Source: Blastocatellia bacterium
Lineage (GTDB): Bacteria; Acidobacteriota; Blastocatellia; Pyrinomonadales; Pyrinomonadaceae
DNA: 8,994 nucleotides
Direction: 5' to 3'
Assembly: GCA_013695195.1 (NCBI GenBank)
Contig: JACDAY010000128.1
Span: 1-8,994, forward strand
Of this stretch, positions 6,052 to 8,994 are shown in pieces. The position numbers were made by a program, and so were the translations under genes. The notes below the pieces were generated by a model, which was not told the DNA's origin, made no database searches, and saw only the letters and a program-made list of their open reading frames with translations. The first letter of the stretch is position 1. Each line of letters starts with the position of its first letter.

Positions 6052-6270
6052 TTTCTTAATTCCTCCTGCAAACTTCAAAAAATTAATAGCTTCATACAAA
6101 ATAGCGTTCTATCGAACGCCAAAAAATCAAAAAACCACACTCATCAAATGCCGCACAAAAATTGCATTTGGAATGCAGTTCAAATCTATGTCGAATACGG
6201 GCATTTGAAAAAAACACTAAACCTTAAACTTCAAGATTGCCGGAACCTATGTGGGGTTTTTGATTGACGA
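6052..6270 (-). promoter_or_regulatory. Long structured 5' leader of the cold-shock gene
   Basis: About 219 bases between the inferred transcription start and the ATG, with no gene. In minus-strand order it contains an outer stem whose arms TCAAATGCC (6144-6152) and GGCATTTGA (6200-6208) match perfectly over 9 bases. Nested in it is TGCATT/AATGCA (6163-6168, 6172-6177). A tight hairpin GCGTTC-GATA-GAACGC (6104-6119) lies about 37 bases before the Shine-Dalgarno. AAACTTCAA occurs at 6070-6078, beside the Shine-Dalgarno, and again at 6226-6234. Long structured leaders are known for cspA-type mRNAs, where they act as temperature-responsive elements; that this one does so is inference. Confidence 0.55.
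6104..6119 (-). promoter_or_regulatory. Hairpin in the cold-shock leader
   Basis: A perfect 6-base stem GCGTTC/GAACGC closed by a GATA tetraloop (minus strand), followed by TATTTTG. It could be an attenuator or a fold that presents the ribosome-binding site. It is equally a palindrome in DNA. Confidence 0.5.
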
Positions 6271-6276
6271 ATGAGA

Positions 6277-6318
6277 ATTTAACCATATTTCACGCGTCTG
6301 TCAAGACTTTTTTTTTCG
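6277..6318 (-). promoter_or_regulatory. Promoter of the cold-shock gene with A-tract upstream
   Basis: On the minus strand, a consensus -35 TTGACA (6304-6299) is followed after 16 bases by TTAAAT (6282-6277), preceded by TG-G as in an extended -10. Taking 17 bases gives TAAATT instead. Nine A in a row (6316-6308) lie just upstream of the -35, resembling an UP element. The implied start is near 6270. Confidence 0.6.
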
Positions 6319-6364
6319 TTTATTCAAATTTGATCGAAAATTGACATAAATATTCTGATAAACG

Positions 6365-7222
6365 ATGATTAAGCATTATTTCAGTGAGGAATCTGCAATC
6401 GTTAAAATGACGGAAGAATACGGAAAAAACGGGGCGCTTTCCTACAACAAGTATCTAAAAGTTCCCGAGCTTATCCGGCTGCAGGAAACGCTTTCCGATC
6501 CGCCGAGCCACGACGAACTGCTTTTCATTGTTATTCATCAAACTTATGAACTTTGGTTTAAACAGATTCTTCATGAGATCGATGCAAGTATTAAATGGCT
6601 TGTCGAAGGCCGGCCGTTTCGCGTAAATCATTCGCTACGGGCGGTGGTCGGCATCGAAAAAGTCCTGGTTACGCAAATTCACATTCTCGAAACAATGGCC
6701 CAGGTCGGGTTTCTCGAATTTCGCGACAAGCTAAACCCTGCAAGCGGCTTTCAATCGATGCAGTTTCGCGAGCTGGAATTTGTTTCCGGGGCAAAGGACG
6801 AAAAGATCTTGAATTTTTTTAGGAACGACGAGTTTGCTTTCGGGAGATTAACCGAACGATTTAACGCGCCGACTTTGGGCGATGCGTTTTGGGGCCTTCT
6901 CGGGCGAAACGGTTTTGCCGTCGGAACTTATGAGGAAAAAGTTCAGGCAATCGTCCGTATATTAGAAAAACCCGAAAAATACGCCGATTATTTCACTATG
7001 CAGGATCTGCTTATCGAACATGACGAAACTATCGTTACGTGGCGATACCAGCACATTTTGATGGTCGAGCGGATGTTGGGTATGAAACGCGGCACCGGCG
7101 GCTCCGAAGGCGTCGGATATTTGATGACCACACTCTCCAAAAAATTTTTCCCGGAACTTTGGGAAGCGAGGACGCACCTAAAAATTGACGGTTCTGAACC
7201 GCCTGCGGTAGCGGAAGGTTGA
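6365..7222 (+). CDS. kynA: Tryptophan 2,3-dioxygenase
   Basis: 285 residues, close to Xanthomonas TDO (298). It is a cytoplasmic, usually tetrameric haem enzyme that opens the indole ring of L-tryptophan to N-formylkynurenine, the first step of the kynurenine route. Visible landmarks are HDELLFIVIHQTYELWFKQ (49-67), with His58 at the distal haem-pocket position and Phe54; GFLEFRD (115-121), with Arg120 for the substrate carboxylate and Phe116 where the Xanthomonas enzyme has Tyr, as in human TDO; SGFQSMQFRELEF (127-139); TWRYQH (225-230), with His230 the proximal haem ligand; KRGTGGSEGVGYL (241-253), with Thr244; and FFPELWEAR (261-269). No Shine-Dalgarno precedes the ATG, and Met15 (6407) is an alternative start that keeps the whole domain. 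The last residues, SEPPAVAEG, are encoded by a REP-like repeat. No kynureninase or formamidase gene is adjacent. Confidence 0.95.
   Translation: MIKHYFSEESAIVKMTEEYGKNGALSYNKYLKVPELIRLQETLSDPPSHDELLFIVIHQTYELWFKQILHEIDASIKWLVEGRPFRVNHSLRAVVGIEKVLVTQIHILETMAQVGFLEFRDKLNPASGFQSMQFRELEFVSGAKDEKILNFFRNDEFAFGRLTERFNAPTLGDAFWGLLGRNGFAVGTYEEKVQAIVRILEKPEKYADYFTMQDLLIEHDETIVTWRYQHILMVERMLGMKRGTGGSEGVGYLMTTLSKKFFPELWEARTHLKIDGSEPPAVAEG
7193..7221 (+). repeat. REP-like repeat relative overlapping the TDO C-terminus
   Basis: 20 of 29 bases match 3771-3799, with GAACCG, GCGGTAGCG and GG in the same order and spacing. It codes for the final residues SEPPAVAEG of TDO and includes most of the stop codon. 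The copy after serC would read SEPVAVATG in the same phase. ACCGC/GCGGT (7198-7202, 7205-7209) and AACC/GGTT (7197-7200, 7217-7220) are inverted. Confidence 0.45.
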
Positions 7223-7283
7223 AATTTGTCATTGCTATTGCCCGTTTTATTCTCTGAACTTTGTTTGTAACCCAAGTTATTTT

Positions 7284-7305
7284 TAGTTTCCAAATATAAT
7301 GAAGC
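7284..7305 (-). pseudogene. Possible remnant of an ABC-ATPase 3' end
   Basis: 19 of 22 bases match 7468-7489, the 3' end of the neighbouring ABC ATPase gene, in the same orientation. In the matching phase it reads PAPASLYLET against LPLARLYLET, and one difference is a synonymous Leu change. A TGA precedes it and no longer reading frame exists. It could be a scrap of a duplicated ATPase gene or a chance AT-rich match. Confidence 0.25.
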
Positions 7306-7310
7306 GGGTG

Positions 7311-7331
7311 CAGGTCAACCCTTCTGACCTG
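7311..7331. terminator. Hairpin between convergent TDO and ABC ATPase genes
   Basis: CAGGTCA (7311-7317) and TGACCTG (7325-7331) are perfect 7-base arms around a 7-base loop, 88 bases past the TDO stop and about 120 past the ATPase stop on the other strand. No T-run follows on either strand, so termination is uncertain; a protein-binding dyad is an alternative. The rest of 7223-7453 shows only the 22-base remnant and no gene. Confidence 0.4.
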
Positions 7332-7453
7332 TAATTGAGATTGCTTTTATTGTTCCTGAATTTAAATAGCAAATTCAGTTAAAAAAGCGAAAATCAAGCT
7401 TAATACATGCAAGACGAAAGGCGGCTTGTCCCTGCTTCTTTAAACCCCTCAGG

Positions 7454-8227
7454 TTACGAAACACTTATAGTTTCCAGATATAATCGAGCAAGGGGCAGCT
7501 CCGACTTCACAAAATTCTCCGGTGTTTCGAGCAAAATGATTCTTCCCTTGTCCATCAACGCGATCCGTGAGCCGAGCAGCATCGCTTCATGCAGATCATG
7601 CGTCACGAAAACGGCCGTTTTTCCCAAATCCCTTACAAGCTTTGCAAATTCCTTTTGAAGGTTCGTCCGGGTTATTGCATCGAGAGCTCCGAAAGGTTCG
7701 TCAAGCAGCAAAATGCCAGGATCGGCTGCCAACGCCCGCGCGACGCCGACGCGTTGTTGTTGCCCACCGGAAAGCTCATGCGGAAAACGTTCGGCGAACT
7801 TTGGTATACTCAGCCCGACAAGCTCCAGCATCTTGGTGGTCCGCTCCCGCTTCCGGCCTTCGTCCCAGTTCTCAAGCCCCAACACCAATGCGACATTCTC
7901 TGCAGCCGAAAAATGGGGAAACAGACCGGCTTCCTGCAAGACATAGCCGATGCGCCTCCGCAGCTCGATCGCGTCCCAATCGATAGTCGATCTGCCTTCC
8001 ACCAAAACAGTACCGCTTGTCGGTTCGATCAGGCGATTTATAAGCTTTAGCGTCGTTGTTTTGCCGCAGCCGGATTCGCCCAAAAGTACGAGGATCTCGC
8101 CTTTGAGTATCCGCAGGTTCAGATCAGCAAGGATTTGATTTCCGCCTATCAAATAACCTACATCACTGAATTCAACTATTATTTGCTGGTCAACCTGCAT
8201 TGATTTGGAGAATTCTATCATAGACAT
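7454..8227 (-). CDS. ABC transporter ATP-binding protein, osmoprotectant (ProV/OpuCA/YehX) type
   Basis: 257 residues, the nucleotide-binding subunit of an importer that would act at the cytoplasmic face of the inner membrane. Motifs are Walker A GESGCGKT (50-57), Q-loop Gln98 in GYVLQEAGLFPH, signature LSGGQ (152-156), Walker B ILLLDEP (172-178) and the H-loop His210 in VFVTHD. TTTLKLINRLIEPTSG, LRRRIGYVLQ-GLFPH and QQQRVGVARALAADP are typical of quaternary-amine/osmoprotectant ATPases. It lacks the C-terminal CBS domains of OpuCA (about 380 residues) and is shorter than E. coli YehX (308), so it ends after the ATPase core. No permease or binding protein adjoins it. The start at 8227 is the longest ATG and has no clear Shine-Dalgarno; Met3 and Met10 are alternatives that keep all motifs. 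Betaine or a related solute is the likely substrate class, not certain. Confidence 0.88.
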   Translation of the reverse strand: MSMIEFSKSMQVDQQIIVEFSDVGYLIGGNQILADLNLRILKGEILVLLGESGCGKTTTLKLINRLIEPTSGTVLVEGRSTIDWDAIELRRRIGYVLQEAGLFPHFSAAENVALVLGLENWDEGRKRERTTKMLELVGLSIPKFAERFPHELSGGQQQRVGVARALAADPGILLLDEPFGALDAITRTNLQKEFAKLVRDLGKTAVFVTHDLHEAMLLGSRIALMDKGRIILLETPENFVKSELPLARLYLETISVS

Positions 8228-8255
8228 ACCCAGCCGGGAGCACTAACGAATTCCA

Positions 8256-8296
8256 GTCGCAGATGGCGACGCTTTCATATCTGTCGCCTTTGGCGA
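8256..8296. repeat. Cluster of overlapping inverted repeats upstream of the ABC ATPase gene
   Basis: GTCGC/GCGAC (8256-8260, 8266-8270) and TCGCC/GGCGA (8284-8288, 8292-8296) form two small hairpins. Alternatively GGCGAC (8265-8270) pairs with GTCGCC (8283-8288), or CAGAT (8260-8264) with ATCTG (8279-8283). The segment is GC-richer than the flanking spacer and lies between divergent genes. It looks like a second kind of REP-like intergenic element or a leader that could switch folds. Confidence 0.4.
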
Positions 8297-8313
8297 AGGA
8301 AGGCTCATTTTTT

Positions 8314-8344
8314 TTGAACTAAACCAAATACGATGTCGTAGAAT
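8314..8344 (+). promoter_or_regulatory. Possible promoter of the DUF4870-like gene, near-leaderless
   Basis: TTGAAC (8314-8319) after a T-run and TAGAAT (8339-8344, 5 of 6 to consensus) are 19 bases apart, longer than ideal. The -10 ends 10 bases before the ATG at 8355, so transcription would begin at or just before the start codon. That fits the absence of a Shine-Dalgarno. Confidence 0.35.
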
Positions 8345-8354
8345 AAAAACAACG

Positions 8355-8975
8355 ATGTCCAAAAAGTTCGATACAAATCCACTTGATCCGGAATTTCCCG
8401 AAAAGGCGAAAGCGAAATCTGCCGCAGCGCCGGCATACCAGCCGCCTGAAAAAACATTTAACACGTCTAGATTTCCAAGTACTCCGACAAGCATAACCGA
8501 GGAAGAAACCCGCCGTCTCAATAACGCAAGGTTTAATTCATATGCGTTTCAAGGCGGTAAAACGCCAGCTCTTTACCAGACCGCAAATTTGCTTGAAATG
8601 AACGAAGCGTCCAGCCGAAAGATTGCAAAGGTCGGAATGCCCGAAAAATTTTTGATCGGGCTGCCGTATCTGCCATTTTACATTGGCCTGGTCGCGGGCC
8701 TCATCCTGCTTCTGGTCGTTCCGAAGGGCGAGCCAAAGGTGCGTTTTCATGCCGCGCAGGGACTTGCGGCGCACGTCGGTATTTTGATCGTTACGTCGAT
8801 CCTGGGATTGGTCGGCGGCCTTGCCGAGTTGGGAAGTTTTATTTTCTCGGCGGTAACCGCGGTTATGCTGATTGTTTTCGCCATAAAAGCGTGGAAAGGA
8901 AAGCCCGTTCACATCGAGTCGGTCGATGATCTTACCAACTGGCTGGAAGAAAAGATCGGGCCGCTTAAATCCTAG
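8355..8975 (+). CDS. Membrane protein with DUF4870/Tic20-like C-terminal domain
   Basis: 206 residues. The first 95 or so are polar, rich in Pro, Ala, Lys and Asn, probably disordered and cytoplasmic (DPEFPEKAKAKSAAA, YQPPEKTFN). Three hydrophobic segments follow: about 102-122 (LPYLPFYIGLVAGLILLLVV), 135-156 and 159-178. The signature YIGLVAG-LLLVVPKG-x-x-KVRFHAAQGLAAH (109-140), with RFHAAQ between the first two membrane helices, is typical of DUF4870 and Tic20-like small membrane proteins of unknown function. The C-terminus is soluble (HIESVDDLTNWLEEKIG). The start is the ATG at 8355; no Shine-Dalgarno is visible, and a -10-like TAGAAT ends 10 bases upstream. Diverges from the ABC ATPase with no evident link. 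Function not assigned. Confidence 0.8.
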   Translation: MSKKFDTNPLDPEFPEKAKAKSAAAPAYQPPEKTFNTSRFPSTPTSITEEETRRLNNARFNSYAFQGGKTPALYQTANLLEMNEASSRKIAKVGMPEKFLIGLPYLPFYIGLVAGLILLLVVPKGEPKVRFHAAQGLAAHVGILIVTSILGLVGGLAELGSFIFSAVTAVMLIVFAIKAWKGKPVHIESVDDLTNWLEEKIGPLKS

Positions 8976-8987
8976 GCAATTTTGAGT

Positions 8988-8994
8988 AAGGGAG
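8988..8994 (+). promoter_or_regulatory. Possible Shine-Dalgarno of a gene beyond the right edge
   Basis: AAGGGAG ends the window, 13 bases after the stop of the DUF4870-like gene. It may precede a co-transcribed gene, but no start codon is inside the window. Confidence 0.25.

Noticed and set aside
6052..6099. In-frame upstream ATG giving an 87-residue cold-shock protein
   Set aside because: The AGGAGGA at 6061-6067 lies inside this extension at the right distance for the ATG at 6051, and cold-shock proteins begin near that point.
6962..7293. Three minus-strand frames opposite the end of TDO
   Set aside because: They overlap a well-supported TDO gene in antisense and show no domain features.
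8243..8521. 92-residue minus-strand frame and a shorter one ending ASPSATGIR
   Set aside because: Most of it is antisense to the DUF4870-like gene. The remainder runs over the hairpin cluster, and no ribosome-binding site is seen.
1..8994. CRISPR arrays, insertion sequences, transposase genes, tRNA or rRNA genes
   Set aside because: No regularly spaced repeats, terminal inverted repeats with a transposase, or RNA gene structures were found on either strand.

Overview
The window reads as an ordinary chromosomal stretch from a bacterium with moderate GC content and roomy intergenic spaces. The best guess is Acidobacteriota, class Blastocatellia (Pyrinomonadaceae-like). That rests on the type of exported protein cut by the left edge, a 106-residue protein resembling the myxobacterial/acidobacterial MXAN_5187 C-terminal family, and GC-rich REP-like intergenic repeats. 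It is inference from remembered family resemblance, not a database result.

Layout, left to right. A 5'-terminal fragment of an exported beta-rich protein runs off the left edge on the minus strand (1-343). Next on the minus strand come an SSAT-like GNAT acetyltransferase (565-1041) and an exported carboxypeptidase-regulatory-like/TPR protein (1108-2418), separated by a strong hairpin. A divergent spacer leads to serC, phosphoserine aminotransferase (plus, 2644-3732). serC converges on selA, the bacterial selenocysteine synthase (minus, 3926-5350), across a spacer holding an inverted pair of 31-base repeats. selA diverges from a small coiled-coil protein (plus, 5457-5777). That gene converges on a cold-shock protein (minus, 5836-6051) across a clear bidirectional terminator. 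The cold-shock gene has a leader of about 220 bases and a good promoter, and is divergent from tryptophan 2,3-dioxygenase (plus, 6365-7222). TDO converges on a lone osmoprotectant-type ABC ATPase (minus, 7454-8227), which is divergent from a membrane protein resembling DUF4870/Tic20 families (plus, 8355-8975).

Functionally the genes are mostly singletons: serine biosynthesis, selenocysteine synthesis, tryptophan catabolism via kynurenine, cold-shock RNA chaperoning, and transport. They do not form one pathway; serC and selA are linked only in that serine is the precursor of Ser-tRNA(Sec). No selB, selC or selD, no kynureninase or formamidase, and no permease for the ABC ATPase are visible.

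I found no undescribed multi-gene system. The most interesting signals are non-coding. (1) A REP-like repeat family has an inverted pair between serC and selA, and a related copy supplies the last codons of TDO. (2) The cold-shock gene has a structured leader behind a TTGACA promoter with an A-tract. (3) Several genes, including TDO and the DUF4870-like gene, lack a Shine-Dalgarno sequence, while others have near-perfect ones.
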